Shown: positions 34,853 through 46,612, counted from the first letter of the stretch. The stretch is 64,000 bases of DNA from Longimicrobiales bacterium (GCA_951828585.1 OX639991.1:2326576-2390575); one strand, 5' to 3'. Program-made: numbers and translations. The notes: generated by a model from the sequence alone, not told the origin.

Positions 34853-35842
34853 TTGTCCCGAAGACACGACCAGTCCTTCAAGCTTCTCTTCTCCCTGACG
34901 CACGCGGTCGAACAAATGATCCGCCGCTTCATCAACAGCGACCTGGCCGACGACCTCGACTTCGAGAGGATGGAGAATCTGGCCACCGAGCGAACCACGC
35001 CCGGACTGATCCGGTCCAACGCGGACCTTCTGTGGAAGATCCATTTCCGGGGAAGCGCCCGGTACCTCATCCTGCTCATCGAATTCCAGTCGGAGACCTA
35101 CAGGTACATGCCCGTGCGGATTCTGTACTACGTGGCCATCGCGTACCACAGCCTGGTCGCGGCGAAGGCCCGCCGGCGGAAAACGGCTCCCGGTGGGCTG
35201 CTGCCGCCCAGCCTGGCGGTGACGATCTACAACGGCCGCGAACGCTGGACAGCCCCCGACGAGGTGCTCGATCTGATCGAGCCGACACGAGGCTGGCTGG
35301 CCAGTCGGCAGCCGAGTCTGCGCCACGAGATCCTTGACCTGCGTGCGCTGGCTGCCCAAGGTCCTACAGAGGGAAGCGTCGTATCGTGGTTGGCGAGCAT
35401 GGAGCTGGACTCGTCCGCGGCGAACATCACGCGGGTGGTCCGGGAGGTGCTCGCGGAGTACCCGGGGGCGGAACACGCGAGGCTTCGGGAGGCGTTCCGG
35501 GAATGGATTCTCGGAGCGGCGGAAACGTGGGGAATCGAGGAAGAGGTATTGGAGCGGGTCAAGTCACTCAAGGAGGCGGGAATGATCTACGCGGGCGTGG
35601 AGGAGCTGAAGGAGCGGGCGCACCGGGAAGGGCTGGGGCAGGGGCGTGCGGAAGGGCGTACCGAGGGACGTGCCACGATGGCGTACCGTCTTGCGAGGCT
35701 GAAATTCGGGGTCGAGACGGCCGAGCGGCTTGCGGGGCTGCTGGAGGAGGTCTCCGACCCGGAGCGGATTGCCCGAATCGGCGACCGGATCATCGAATGT
35801 GAGACGGGTGAGGAGCTGCTGGTGCGCGCGCGGGAGGCTTGA
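34853..35842 (+). CDS. Rpn-family recombination-promoting nuclease / PD-(D/E)XK transposase-like
   Basis: 329 residues from TTG 34853, preferred because GGAG lies 7 bp upstream and homology starts at once (RRHDQSFKLLFS). An earlier in-frame ATG at 34757 would add 32 residues of unlikely sequence. YLILLIEFQSETYRYMPVRI is the Rpn core with the E-x-Q catalytic variant of the PD-(D/E)XK fold; VTIYNGRERWTAP follows. The C-terminal third is charged and helical, with the GLGQGRAEGRTEGRA repeat typical of this family. Rpn enzymes nick DNA and promote RecA-independent recombination. The gene is bracketed by 21-bp direct repeats. Confidence 0.82.
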   Translation: MSRRHDQSFKLLFSLTHAVEQMIRRFINSDLADDLDFERMENLATERTTPGLIRSNADLLWKIHFRGSARYLILLIEFQSETYRYMPVRILYYVAIAYHSLVAAKARRRKTAPGGLLPPSLAVTIYNGRERWTAPDEVLDLIEPTRGWLASRQPSLRHEILDLRALAAQGPTEGSVVSWLASMELDSSAANITRVVREVLAEYPGAEHARLREAFREWILGAAETWGIEEEVLERVKSLKEAGMIYAGVEELKERAHREGLGQGRAEGRTEGRATMAYRLARLKFGVETAERLAGLLEEVSDPERIARIGDRIIECETGEELLVRAREA

Positions 35843-35850
35843 AGCGCCCT

Positions 35851-35871
35851 TCTCGCAGCGAGGCGTGCAAC
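35851..35871. repeat. 21-bp direct repeat, right copy
   Basis: Exact copy of 34523-34543, located 8 bp after the Rpn gene stop codon and just before the end of the M28 peptidase gene on the other strand. Confidence 0.7.
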
Positions 35872-35889
35872 TAGGGATTCAACCCCAGG

Positions 35890-38043
35890 TCACCCCTCCC
35901 CCTCCCCCATCATCCCCGCCACCCCCCGCATCCGCCCCGCCAACTCCCGCACCGCCCCGATGTACACCCTTTCCCACCCCGGCAGATCAGCCCGGTCATC
36001 CGTCTCGATCTCGTACCGAAGCCCCGGCAGCATCCACGACGCATACCCGCTGAAAGGATCCGGCGACACGTAGATCGAGCGGCTCCACGGCCTCCCCTGC
36101 AACCCCCGGTCGTTCAGCCACGCCTTCTCCAGCCCGATCAGCTCCCGGTTCACCGCCTCCGCCCGCCCCGCGTCCACCTCCCCCGACCCCACCCACCTCT
36201 CCCGCGCCTCCACCAACTCCGCCGCCGCCTCGTCCAGCTCACGCGAAGACTCCACCAGCCCCGAAAAATCCACCCTCAGCCCCCGCGACTCGGCCACCTC
36301 GTACAGCGTCTCCACATGCGTCCGCGTATCGGTCGCGTACCGGGCCACGTCGTACGGCAGCACATCCGCGTTGGCGAACCGCAGCGCCAGCACCCCGTCC
36401 GTCCGCGCCACCATCGGCCCGTACACGAACGCGGTGTCCCCGAAGCGCTCGAACCACGCGAAGTTGTCGTAGTTCGAGTGGTAGACCCCGCTCGGGTTAC
36501 CCGACGACAATCCGGCCGACGGCACGCCCGCATGCGTGTAGAACCCGACGTGGTCCGACCCGCCCCCCAGATTCCCCAGCCCCGGCTCCTCCGCGTCCTC
36601 GCCCGCCCGCGCCAGCCACCAGTCATACAGCGGCTCGCCGGTCCCCGGGTACGTCACCGCCTTCGTCGCCTCGATGATCTGCCCCTTGAGCGATGGCGAC
36701 GACGATCCCCCGAAATTCACGCCCGAGACCGCGCCGTCAGCGTTGATGTACGCAATCGCATTTGCCTCCAGCTCCTCCCGCAGATGCTCCACCCACTCGA
36801 CCGATCCGATGATCCCGTACTCCTCCGCGTCCCAGTGCGCGATCATGATCGAGCGACGCGGACGGCACTCCCCGTCGGCGGCCAGTTCCCCAAGCGCCTC
36901 GGCCAGGGTCAGCAGCATCGCCGTCCCCCCGTTCGGGTCGATCGCGCCGAACCCCCACGGATCGTAGTGCGCGCCCAGGATGAACCACTCGTCCGGGAAC
37001 TCGCTGCCGCGCACGGTGCCGACCACGTTCGTCGCACGCGTGAGACGCTTCGGCTGGTTGACCCTCACCCGCACCGTCAGGTCCGCCCCCCCGGTCAGCC
37101 GGTAGTCCAGGTCCATCGGCGGTGCCCAGTCCTCCGGCGCCGCGGGCCCGGTCATCCTCGACAGAATCTCCGATGCGGCCTCGAAGCCGATCGGCAGCAC
37201 GGGGATCGTGTGCAGAGGGACTTCGGACGGGTCGAGACGCTCGACCTGCACGTCGCCGTCGATCGGCAGGGCGGGGACGAAGGGCGTGAGCGGGTCGCCG
37301 GTCCAGGGCAGGGTGAGCACCGAGCCGCGCTGGATCGTCAGCCCGCTCATCATCGGTCCCTCGGGGTAGGCGGGAAGGTCCGGAGTCCCCGGATCGTTGA
37401 ACATGATCACCCCGGCCGCGCCCCGTTCCTCCGCGAACTTGACCTTGTAGCCGCGGAAATTCCCCCCGTACCGCGCGATCACGACCTTGCCCGCCACCGA
37501 AATCCCCATCGAGTCGAGCGCCAGGTAGTCCTCGCGGCGTCCCTGGTTGGCGTAGACCACCTCGCCGGTGACATCCCCGCTGCCCGAAAAGGCGTTCCAC
37601 CCGTTGAGCAGATCCGGATGCCCCGAGAAGCGGTCCTCGGCGAGCACGGGCTCCCGGTTCGAGAGCTGCATGGCGACCGGCGTGACGATGTGGACCTCGA
37701 CATCGTCGGTGAGCTCGGGGAGGTAGACGTCGTAGGGGTAGTTGGCGACTTCGAGGCCCGCGCTCTCCATGGCCTGCGCGAGGTACTCACCGACGCGCGC
37801 CTGTGCGGCGGAACCGGCGGGGTGGGGATTGGCGGTGATGGTGCGGAGGTGTTCGCGGAAGGCGTCGCTGCGCGGCAGTTCCAGGAAGCGCTGCTCGCAG
37901 GCCAGGTGCCAGGATGCCCGCTGGGCGGTGAAGCCGGTGAGGGTGGGGGTCTGGGGGGTGGGGGTGAGTGTCGGTCCGGCCCCCGCGAGGAGGGTGGCGG
38001 CGATGGTGAGATACTTCAGCGTTCGGGAGGCTGTGGATCGCAT
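35890..38043 (-). CDS. Exported M28B metallopeptidase (glutamate carboxypeptidase II-like)
   Basis: 717 residues from ATG 38043, chosen to place the signal peptide (LKYLTIAATLLAGAG) at the N-terminus; ATG 38103 is also in frame. Order: an N-terminal region, a PA-type insert (GDVTGEVVYANQGRRED, GKVVIARYGGNFRGYKVKFA, GVIMFNDPG), then the M28 catalytic domain with all five metal ligands: GAHYDPW, DPNGG, DAEEYG, YINADG and YHSNYDNF. A helical transferrin-receptor-like dimerisation domain ends the protein. Such enzymes trim acidic dipeptides or C-terminal residues outside the cytoplasm. Full length, apparently active. Confidence 0.88.
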   Translation of the reverse strand: MRSTASRTLKYLTIAATLLAGAGPTLTPTPQTPTLTGFTAQRASWHLACEQRFLELPRSDAFREHLRTITANPHPAGSAAQARVGEYLAQAMESAGLEVANYPYDVYLPELTDDVEVHIVTPVAMQLSNREPVLAEDRFSGHPDLLNGWNAFSGSGDVTGEVVYANQGRREDYLALDSMGISVAGKVVIARYGGNFRGYKVKFAEERGAAGVIMFNDPGTPDLPAYPEGPMMSGLTIQRGSVLTLPWTGDPLTPFVPALPIDGDVQVERLDPSEVPLHTIPVLPIGFEAASEILSRMTGPAAPEDWAPPMDLDYRLTGGADLTVRVRVNQPKRLTRATNVVGTVRGSEFPDEWFILGAHYDPWGFGAIDPNGGTAMLLTLAEALGELAADGECRPRRSIMIAHWDAEEYGIIGSVEWVEHLREELEANAIAYINADGAVSGVNFGGSSSPSLKGQIIEATKAVTYPGTGEPLYDWWLARAGEDAEEPGLGNLGGGSDHVGFYTHAGVPSAGLSSGNPSGVYHSNYDNFAWFERFGDTAFVYGPMVARTDGVLALRFANADVLPYDVARYATDTRTHVETLYEVAESRGLRVDFSGLVESSRELDEAAAELVEARERWVGSGEVDAGRAEAVNRELIGLEKAWLNDRGLQGRPWSRSIYVSPDPFSGYASWMLPGLRYEIETDDRADLPGWERVYIGAVRELAGRMRGVAGMMGEGEG

Positions 38044-38294
38044 GGAGTGGAGGTTGGGATCTGGAGTCAGTGGGGCTCTTTGGCGGGACTTGTGGGTACT
38101 CATATCGCGGATTCCGGAGTCTACGGCAAGCGGACGCCCCGGACTCCGTCATCGTTTTCAGCTCGGGATCTCGCTAGATTGTCCGCAGTGGCCGACCGGT
38201 CATCTGCCTCCCGCTTCTGTTGGAGCGGGTTCCAGACGAATGCGTGGCGGGCAAGGGTTCACATGAGAAATGGCGGCGCCCGGATGTTGTCAAC

Positions 38295-39803
38295 ATGAAA
38301 AACATAGCCTTCCCCCACCTCCGGCTCCCCATCGCCGCCCTCCTCCTCGCCCTCGCCGCGTGCGACTTCGGCAGCGAGCCCGACCCCGACCCTCCCCGCC
38401 CCGCCGCCATCACCATCTCACCCGAATCGGCAACGCTGTCTGCCCTGGGCGAGACGGCCACCTTTACCGCCAGGATTACCGACCAGCACGGCGCGGACTT
38501 CTCCGGCACTGCCACCTGGTCGACCACCGATGCCACCGTCTTTGCGGTCTCCTCGCAGGGCGTGGTGACCGCGAACGGCAACGGCTCCGGCACGCTCACG
38601 GCCACCTTCCAGAGCCTCAGCGCGACGGCCTCGGTGGTCGTCGAGCAGGTGCCGGCCGCGATTGGCGTCTCGCCCGAGTCGGCAACGCTGTCCTCACTGG
38701 GCGAGTCGGCGACCTTCACCGCGACGATCACCGACGCCAACGGTGCGGAGGTGTCCAGCGCCGCCACCTGGTCAAGCAGCGATCCCGCCGTTTTCACGGC
38801 CGGCGCCGACGGCGTGGCCACGGCGGTCGGCAACGGGTCCGGCACCCTCACCGCGTCGCTCGACGCCCTTGCCGCGACCGCCTCGGTGCTCGTCGAGCAG
38901 ACACCGGCCGCGCTGACTACCATCTCGGGCGACGCTCAGGAGGGCCTGACCGGCGACCCGCTCGCGGAACCCCTGGTCGTGCGGGTTGACGACGCCGGTG
39001 GTTCGCCCGTCGAAGGGGTTGCGGTCACCTTCACCCCTGCAGAGGCACACGGCTCCGCCGATCCGGCCACCGCCGAGACCGACACGGAAGGACTGGCGCA
39101 AACCACCTGGACACTCGGCGCCGACGCCGGATCCCATACGCTCACCACGTCGCTGGACGACGGCACGTCCACCCAGTTCACCGCTTCGGCCCAGCCGCGC
39201 GATCCCGCCGGCAGCGCCGTCTACGAGGTCGTCTTCGAGGCCATGTGGAGCGATTCGACACACCCCAACAGCGGCTTCCCCGGCGTGCCGCACTTCTCGC
39301 CGCTGATCGGTGCCGTGCACAGCGACCAGGTCACCTTCTGGGAGCTGGGCGACACCGCGAGCCCGGGCATGGAAGACATGGCCGAAAAGGGTGGGATGAT
39401 GGTTCTCGCCGCGGAGATCACTGCGGAGATCCCCGACAACGCGCTGGCGGTCGTCACGGCGGACGGACTTCGAAGCCCCGGAAGCCGAACGATCGAGCGC
39501 GTCGTGGTCCATCCGGACTACCCGCTCGTAACCCTGGTCACGATGCTCGGCCCCAGCCCGGACTGGTTCGCGGGCATTGCGAGCCAGTCGCTGCTGGACG
39601 ACGCCGGCGAATGGATCGCCGAGCTTCGGATCGTTCTCTATCCGCTCGATGCGGGGACCGACAGCGGGACCGAGTACACGTCCGCCAACGAAGACACCTC
39701 GCCGAAACAGCCGATCCGGAGCGCCAAGGGCGAGTACCCGTTCTCGGAAGAGCCGGTCGGAACATTTGTCTTTACGCGCATCGACGGATCGGGCGGATCG
39801 TAG
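38295..39803 (+). CDS. Lipoprotein with Ig-like domains and a Spondin_N domain
   Basis: 502 residues from ATG 38295. Lipobox LLLALAAC. Two BIG2 Ig-like domains (ITISPESATLSALGETATF; IGVSPESATLSSLGESATF), then a third, different Ig-like domain (residues ~215-305, VRVDDAGGSPVEGVAVTFTP), then a Spondin_N domain from ~310: [70 protein letters not shown]. Spondin_N is best known from extracellular-matrix proteins and occurs in bacterial surface proteins as an adhesion domain. It is the first of two tandem paralogues. Confidence 0.85.
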   Translation: MKNIAFPHLRLPIAALLLALAACDFGSEPDPDPPRPAAITISPESATLSALGETATFTARITDQHGADFSGTATWSTTDATVFAVSSQGVVTANGNGSGTLTATFQSLSATASVVVEQVPAAIGVSPESATLSSLGESATFTATITDANGAEVSSAATWSSSDPAVFTAGADGVATAVGNGSGTLTASLDALAATASVLVEQTPAALTTISGDAQEGLTGDPLAEPLVVRVDDAGGSPVEGVAVTFTPAEAHGSADPATAETDTEGLAQTTWTLGADAGSHTLTTSLDDGTSTQFTASAQPRDPAGSAVYEVVFEAMWSDSTHPNSGFPGVPHFSPLIGAVHSDQVTFWELGDTASPGMEDMAEKGGMMVLAAEITAEIPDNALAVVTADGLRSPGSRTIERVVVHPDYPLVTLVTMLGPSPDWFAGIASQSLLDDAGEWIAELRIVLYPLDAGTDSGTEYTSANEDTSPKQPIRSAKGEYPFSEEPVGTFVFTRIDGSGGS

Positions 39804-39847
39804 CCGCCCGGCCCATCGATCGCGTGCTCGCAGCCGGAGTGATTCCC

Positions 39848-41161
39848 ATGCCGATGCAGGTCCCCGTTTCACCTAATTCAGGTCACTTACCCGCCTACGC
39901 GCACCGGCGAGGTGCGTGGAGCCCAGCTCCCTTCATCGGAGCGCTCGTCCTCCTCGCCCTGGCAGCCTGTGGAGAACCCGGCAGCGCGCCCGACCCGGAC
40001 GCGCGTCCCGCTTCCATCACGATCATCCCGCAGTCGGCCACGCTGACCTACGTCGGCGCCACCGCGGCGTTCCAGGCCAGGATCGCCGACCAGAACGGCG
40101 ACGACTACCCCGGGACCGTAACCTGGTCGACCAGCGATGCCGGCATCTTCACCGTGGCCGCGGACGGCGAGGTGACCGCGGTGGGCAGTGGGGCGGGGAC
40201 CCTCACCGCTTCCATCCAGGACGTGAGCGCAACCGCTTCCGTGCTCGTCGACCAGCTGCCTTTCGCGCTTGTGGCCGCTTCGGGTGACGGTCAGGAGGGG
40301 ACCGCCGGGGCGGCTCTCGGGGACCCGCTCGTCGCACGCGTCGAGGACGCGGGAGGGGCGCCGATTCAGGGGGTGTCGGTGACCTTCACGGCGGCGGACG
40401 GTGACGGGTCGGCGGATCCGGCGACGGTCGAGACCGACGCCGGCGGGTTGGCCCAGTCGTCGTGGACCCTGGGAGCGGGGTCCGGAGTCCAACTGCTCGC
40501 CGCGTCGCTGGAGGACGGCATCTCGGTGGAGTTTGCCGCGGCGGTGGGTCCGCTCGATCCACCGTCCGCAACCGCGGTCTACCGAATCGCCTTCAGTGCT
40601 ACCTGGAGCTCCTCCACGCACCCGACCACTTTCCCCGGCGGCGCGCATTGGTCGCCGCTGATCGGGGCCGTGCACAGCAGCCGGGCGAGTTTTTGGGAGA
40701 TGGGCGAGACTTCGAGCCCGGGCATGGAGAGCATGGCCGAAACCGGAGGCACAGGCACCCTGACCGGCGAGATCAACGACCAGATCCCGAACAACGCGCT
40801 CTCCGTCGTCAGCGGCAGCGGCAGCAGTAGCCCCGGGAGCGTGACGATCCGGAACGTCGAAGTCCGATTGAACCATCCGCTGGTCACCCTGGTCAGCATG
40901 ATTGCGCCCAGCCCGGACTGGTTCGCGGGGGTGACGAGGCTGTCGCTGCTGAACGGGGTGGGGCAGTGGGCCGACAGGCGGCAAGTCGTGCTGTTCCCGC
41001 TCGACGCGGGGACCGACAACGGGGCCTCCTACACCGCCTCCAACTCCAACACCTCGCCCAAGCAGCCGATCTACAGCCTGCGAGGCCTGAATCCGTTCTC
41101 GAGAGCCCCGGTGGGCACGCTCACCTTCACGCGCACGGACGTGGCGGGCGGCGGCGGGTAG
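39848..41161 (+). CDS. Lipoprotein with Ig-like and Spondin_N domains (paralogue)
   Basis: 437 residues from ATG 39848 with GGAG 8 bp upstream. A long basic N-terminal segment precedes the hydrophobic stretch and lipobox VLLALAAC. It has one BIG2 domain ([19 protein letters not shown]), the same Ig-like linker domain ([20 protein letters not shown]) and a Spondin_N domain ([68 protein letters not shown]). Compared with the preceding gene it lacks one BIG2 repeat. Likely an anchored surface adhesin. The gene ends 8 bp before typA. Confidence 0.85.
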   Translation: MPMQVPVSPNSGHLPAYAHRRGAWSPAPFIGALVLLALAACGEPGSAPDPDARPASITIIPQSATLTYVGATAAFQARIADQNGDDYPGTVTWSTSDAGIFTVAADGEVTAVGSGAGTLTASIQDVSATASVLVDQLPFALVAASGDGQEGTAGAALGDPLVARVEDAGGAPIQGVSVTFTAADGDGSADPATVETDAGGLAQSSWTLGAGSGVQLLAASLEDGISVEFAAAVGPLDPPSATAVYRIAFSATWSSSTHPTTFPGGAHWSPLIGAVHSSRASFWEMGETSSPGMESMAETGGTGTLTGEINDQIPNNALSVVSGSGSSSPGSVTIRNVEVRLNHPLVTLVSMIAPSPDWFAGVTRLSLLNGVGQWADRRQVVLFPLDAGTDNGASYTASNSNTSPKQPIYSLRGLNPFSRAPVGTLTFTRTDVAGGGG

Positions 41162-41169
41162 CCGCGCAG

Positions 41170-43059
<1,890 letters not shown>

Positions 43060-43183
43060 AGCGTTTCACAATCGCGTCGGTCGGGGCGCTTCCGAACGGT
43101 CTGGGCCGCGACAGGCTTCAAGCCCCGTCCGATCGCCGCTAACCGTCTCGCCCGCATCCGGGTGATCCGGTAACTTCACCACC

Positions 43184-44752
43184 ATGACACCCGGCACCCA
43201 CCCGACCCGACGCCCCACCACCCCCGCCGCCGAGGAGATCCTGGGCGGCTACTTTCCCGTCCTCGACCACGGCTTCGTCGCGCTCGTCGACTACATGGGC
43301 ACCGACGACTCGGTGGAGCGCGCCGCCCGCGTCAGCTACGGCTACGGCACCCGCAAGGTCTCGGCCACCCGGGGCCTGATCCGCTATCTGCGCCGCCACC
43401 TCCACACCACGCCGTCGGAGATGGTCGAGTTCAAGTTCCACTGCGCGATGCCGATGTTCGTCGCGCGGCAGTGGATACGACACCGGACGGCCTGCCTGGC
43501 CCAAGGCACCGAGGTGTACTTCGACCTGCCCGGCGCGGAGGCGAGAGGGGAACGCAAGCTCTACAAGCTCCCCATCGAGGAGATCTGGCAACGCTTCCAG
43601 CCAACCCTGAACATGCGCCCGGACAAACAGCGGAACCCGTTTTTTCGCCGTGACCGCGTGAAGCGGATGAAGCTCCGGCAGATCGACGAAGATACGCTCG
43701 CGCTCCAGCACACCCGGATCGTGGACGTGTACCGAAATGGCGCGAAACCGGTCTTCAGAATGGTCCTGGAAGACGGCAAGTCGATCGAGGCCACGTCGAA
43801 TCACCGGTTCCTGTTCGCGGGGGGTTGGGACACGCTCCGCGGAGCAACCGGGCTGCGGGAGAAGGGTAGGCGGGCGGTCTGGAGACAGGGGGACTACTTC
43901 GTGCATGTGAACGGAGCGGCGGAGAAGCGCGACTGGACCTGGTTCCACAAAGCCAAACTCGTGCGAATCTCCCGCTTCGAGTACGTCGGCGAACGCGAGA
44001 CCTACGACCTCGAAGTCGAAGGCCCGCACCACAACTTCGTCGCCAACGGCATCGTCACCCACAACTCCGTCAACGAGTACAGTGGCCGCTACAGCCTCAT
44101 GCCGCTCCTCTTCTACAGCCCCGAGCAGGACCAGTTCTCGCTGCAGAGCGCGACCAGCAACCAGGGCCGCGCCCCGGGTTCCGTCACCCCCGAGTTCTAC
44201 CGCGATGCCATGCGCCGGTGGGAGAAGGTGCGTTCGCAGGCGGCCGGCGACTACGGCTGGCTCGTCGGCGAAAACGTGGCCCGCGAACTCGCCCGCATCG
44301 ACCTGCCGCTCTCGACGTACACGCAGTGGTACTGGAAGATCGACCTCCACAACCTGCTCCACTTCCTCACGCTCCGCGTCGACGACCATGCCCAGTGGGA
44401 GATCCAGGAGTACGGCCGCGTGATCGCTGGAATGGTCAAGCGCGTCGCGCCGCTCAGCTACGAGGCCTGGGTCGACTACCAGGTGATGGGCGACAAGTTG
44501 TCTCACGGCGAGATCCAGGCGCTGTCGCGGCTGGTGGCGGTGGATGGGGAGGGGTTGGCTGGGCGATCTGGGGCCGACCTGTCGAACGCCGACCTGGCCG
44601 AGCTGGGGCTTTCGGGGCGTGAGATCCGGGAGTTGAAGGAGAAGCTCGCGCCGCGCGACGTGCCGGACTACGAGTTGGATCTGGCGGTCATGCGGGACCC
44701 GGAAGAAGTGGCGGCGGAGATGGACAAGGCGGTGCCGGAGGTGGACCGGTAA
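43184..44752 (+). CDS. thyX: Flavin-dependent thymidylate synthase with an in-frame intein
   Basis: The precursor is 522 residues; after removal of the 191-residue intein, ThyX is 331 residues. ThyX makes dTMP from dUMP with FAD, NADPH and methylene-tetrahydrofolate. The N-extein ends QWIRHRTA and the C-extein resumes SVNEYSGRYS, so the ThyX motif RHRxxS is split exactly and the enzyme cannot work without splicing. Downstream conserved segments include SNQGR and the tetramer helices (DLHNLLHFLTLRVDDHAQWE). A ~70-residue charged C-terminal extension is present. ATG 43184 has no strong ribosome site. No thyA was seen in the window. Confidence 0.95.
   Translation: MTPGTHPTRRPTTPAAEEILGGYFPVLDHGFVALVDYMGTDDSVERAARVSYGYGTRKVSATRGLIRYLRRHLHTTPSEMVEFKFHCAMPMFVARQWIRHRTACLAQGTEVYFDLPGAEARGERKLYKLPIEEIWQRFQPTLNMRPDKQRNPFFRRDRVKRMKLRQIDEDTLALQHTRIVDVYRNGAKPVFRMVLEDGKSIEATSNHRFLFAGGWDTLRGATGLREKGRRAVWRQGDYFVHVNGAAEKRDWTWFHKAKLVRISRFEYVGERETYDLEVEGPHHNFVANGIVTHNSVNEYSGRYSLMPLLFYSPEQDQFSLQSATSNQGRAPGSVTPEFYRDAMRRWEKVRSQAAGDYGWLVGENVARELARIDLPLSTYTQWYWKIDLHNLLHFLTLRVDDHAQWEIQEYGRVIAGMVKRVAPLSYEAWVDYQVMGDKLSHGEIQALSRLVAVDGEGLAGRSGADLSNADLAELGLSGREIRELKEKLAPRDVPDYELDLAVMRDPEEVAAEMDKAVPEVDR
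43493..44065 (+). other. Mini-intein in ThyX (no homing endonuclease)
   Basis: 191 residues from CLAQGTEV (block A, Cys1) to NGIVTHN (block G, His-Asn), followed by Ser as the +1 residue. Block B is IEATSNHRF (TxxH). Block F is YDLEVEGPHHNFVANG. The ~75 residues between A and B are longer than usual and basic, but no LAGLIDADG motif is found, so it can splice but not home. It sits in the ThyX motif, directly after RHRTA. Confidence 0.92.
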
Positions 44753-45051
44753 ACGACAGTTTACATTATGGAAAGCTGGGGTGACAATTTGGATGCGTGA
44801 GGCGTCCCATCGGCGTTCAACCGTCAAGGAGCAAGCGTGAGGCAGATAGATCGCCTTCAGGGTATTTCAGACGCTGTCGAACCCTGGGACATGCCGAGAG
44901 TACGGCGTTTCCGCGAACGTGAACAGGCGGACGACGGGACTGACGAGGTGGAGCGTTGAGGTGCACAGGTGACGGATCGATGGTTGAGAAGGGCGTTGAA
45001 GACCGCGCGGCTGTCGCTAACGCATCGGGCAGCGAAGTGGAGTGCTTCCGG
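44753..45051. other. Intergenic stretch with a relict of the dispersed-element core
   Basis: About 300 bp without a recognised gene. At 44760-44776, 8 bp after the thyX stop, TTTACATTATGGAAAGC matches the AT-rich core of dispersed-element copy 3 in reverse orientation almost base for base. The GC-rich arms of the element are absent. The right end holds the ribosome site of the D-aminoacylase pseudogene. Confidence 0.5.
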
Positions 45052-46612
45052 GTGAGGAAAGACCGCCGCCCTCGCGCTGCCCTCCTCCTGGCCGCGTGGC
45101 TTTCCTTCCTCCCCGGGTGCGGCGACACGGCCGCTCCCCCCACCGCCCAATCCTTCCTCATCCAGGCCGCCACGATTGTGGACGGCACGGGAAGCCCCGG
45201 CTACATCGGTTCCCTGCGTGTGGCCGACGGCGTGATCACGGAGGTCGCCGCCGACGACGGGGGCAACGCCCTCTCGCCCACCGAGCGTGAACCCATCCAC
45301 GACGCCACGGGCCTGATCCTCGCCCCCGGCTTCATCGACACGCACAGCCACCACGACGGCGGACTACTGGAAGAGCCCACCGCCCTCGCCGCGGTCAGCC
45401 AGGGCATCACCACAATCGTCGCCGGGCAAGACGGCGGATCCCGCTTCCCGATCGCCGACTTCTTCGCGGCGCTGGATATCACCCCAGCCGCCGTCAACGT
45501 GGCGTCGTACGCCGGACACGGCACCCTCCGCCGCCAGGTCATGGGCGACGACTTCCGCCGGGCGGCCGCGGAGGCCGAGGTTGCCGAGATGCAGACACTC
45601 CTCGATGGTGAGCTGGCCAGCGGCGCGCTGGGCCTCTCGACCGGGTTGGAATACGACCCGGGCATCTACTCGACGACGGACGAGGTGGTCGCGCTGGCAA
45701 CGACCGCGGCGGCGCACGGCGGCCGCTACATCTCCCATATGCGGAGCGAGGACCGCGCCCTCCTCCCGGCGATCGAAGAGACAATCGAGATCGCGCGCCG
45801 CGCCCGCCTTCCCGTGCAAATCTCCCACTTCAAGCTCGCCGCACGAGGGCTTTGGGGGTGGGCGGCGGAGATTCTGGCGCGACTCGACCAGGCCCGCGCC
45901 GAGGGCCTCGACATCAGCGCCGATGTCTACCCGTACGAATACTGGCAGTCCACCATGACGGTCCTCTTCCCGGAGCGCGACTTCACCGACCCCGAGGCCG
46001 CCCGCTACGCGCTGGAGGAGCTGGTCGCGCCCGACGGGATGATCATCGCCCGCTTCGGCGCCGACACGACCCTCGAAGGCAAGACCCTGGCGCAGATCGC
46101 GACCGAACGCGGGACAGACCCCGTCACCACCTACATCGACCTGATCGCGGAGTCGCGGGCCGCCCGCGCCGACGGCCGGGACGGCGGCGAGAGCATCGTT
46201 GCGACCAGCATGGACTTCGACGACATCGCGAGGCTGCTGTCCTGGCCGCACACCAACGTCTCCTCCGACGGGGGACTGCGGGGCGCCCATCCGCGCGGTT
46301 TCGGCGCCTACCCGCGCGTCCTGGGGCGTTACGTCCGCGAGGAGGGACGGCTGGGACTGGAAAGAGGCGATCCACAAGATGACCGGGCTCGCCGCTCGTC
46401 ACATGGGACTTGCCGATCGCGGCGTGCTCGAAGCCGGTGCGGCTGCCGACATGGTCCTCTTCGACCCCGCCACGGTCCTCGACCGGTCCACCACCACCCA
46501 ACCCCACCTCACCGCCACCGGGATCGAACGGGTGTGGGTGGCGGGCACCGTCGTCTACGAGAACGGCGCGGTGACGGGGGCGTTGCCGGGGGCGGTGCTG
46601 CGGCGTCAGTAG
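45052..46612 (+). pseudogene. N-acyl-D-amino-acid deacylase (D-aminoacylase), frameshifted
   Basis: Start taken at GTG 45052 with GGAG upstream; lipoprotein signal ends LPGC. D-aminoacylase marks: LILAPGFIDTHSHHDGG (metal-binding HxH), TIVAGQDGGS, GALGLSTGLEYDPG, YISHMRSED, PVQISHFKLAARG and SSDGGLRGAHPRG. At 46361-46363 an AAA run shifts the frame: EEGRLGLE is followed by EAIHKMTGLAARHMGLADRG only in another frame, ending at TAG 46612. A single extra A explains it. So the last ~80 residues, including the end of the composite beta domain, are lost unless the extra base is a sequencing error or the frame is recoded. Confidence 0.8.

Noticed and set aside
44817-45354. Minus-strand reading frames before the D-aminoacylase gene
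   Set aside because: No domain, signal or ribosome site; they overlap a recognisable plus-strand gene start.
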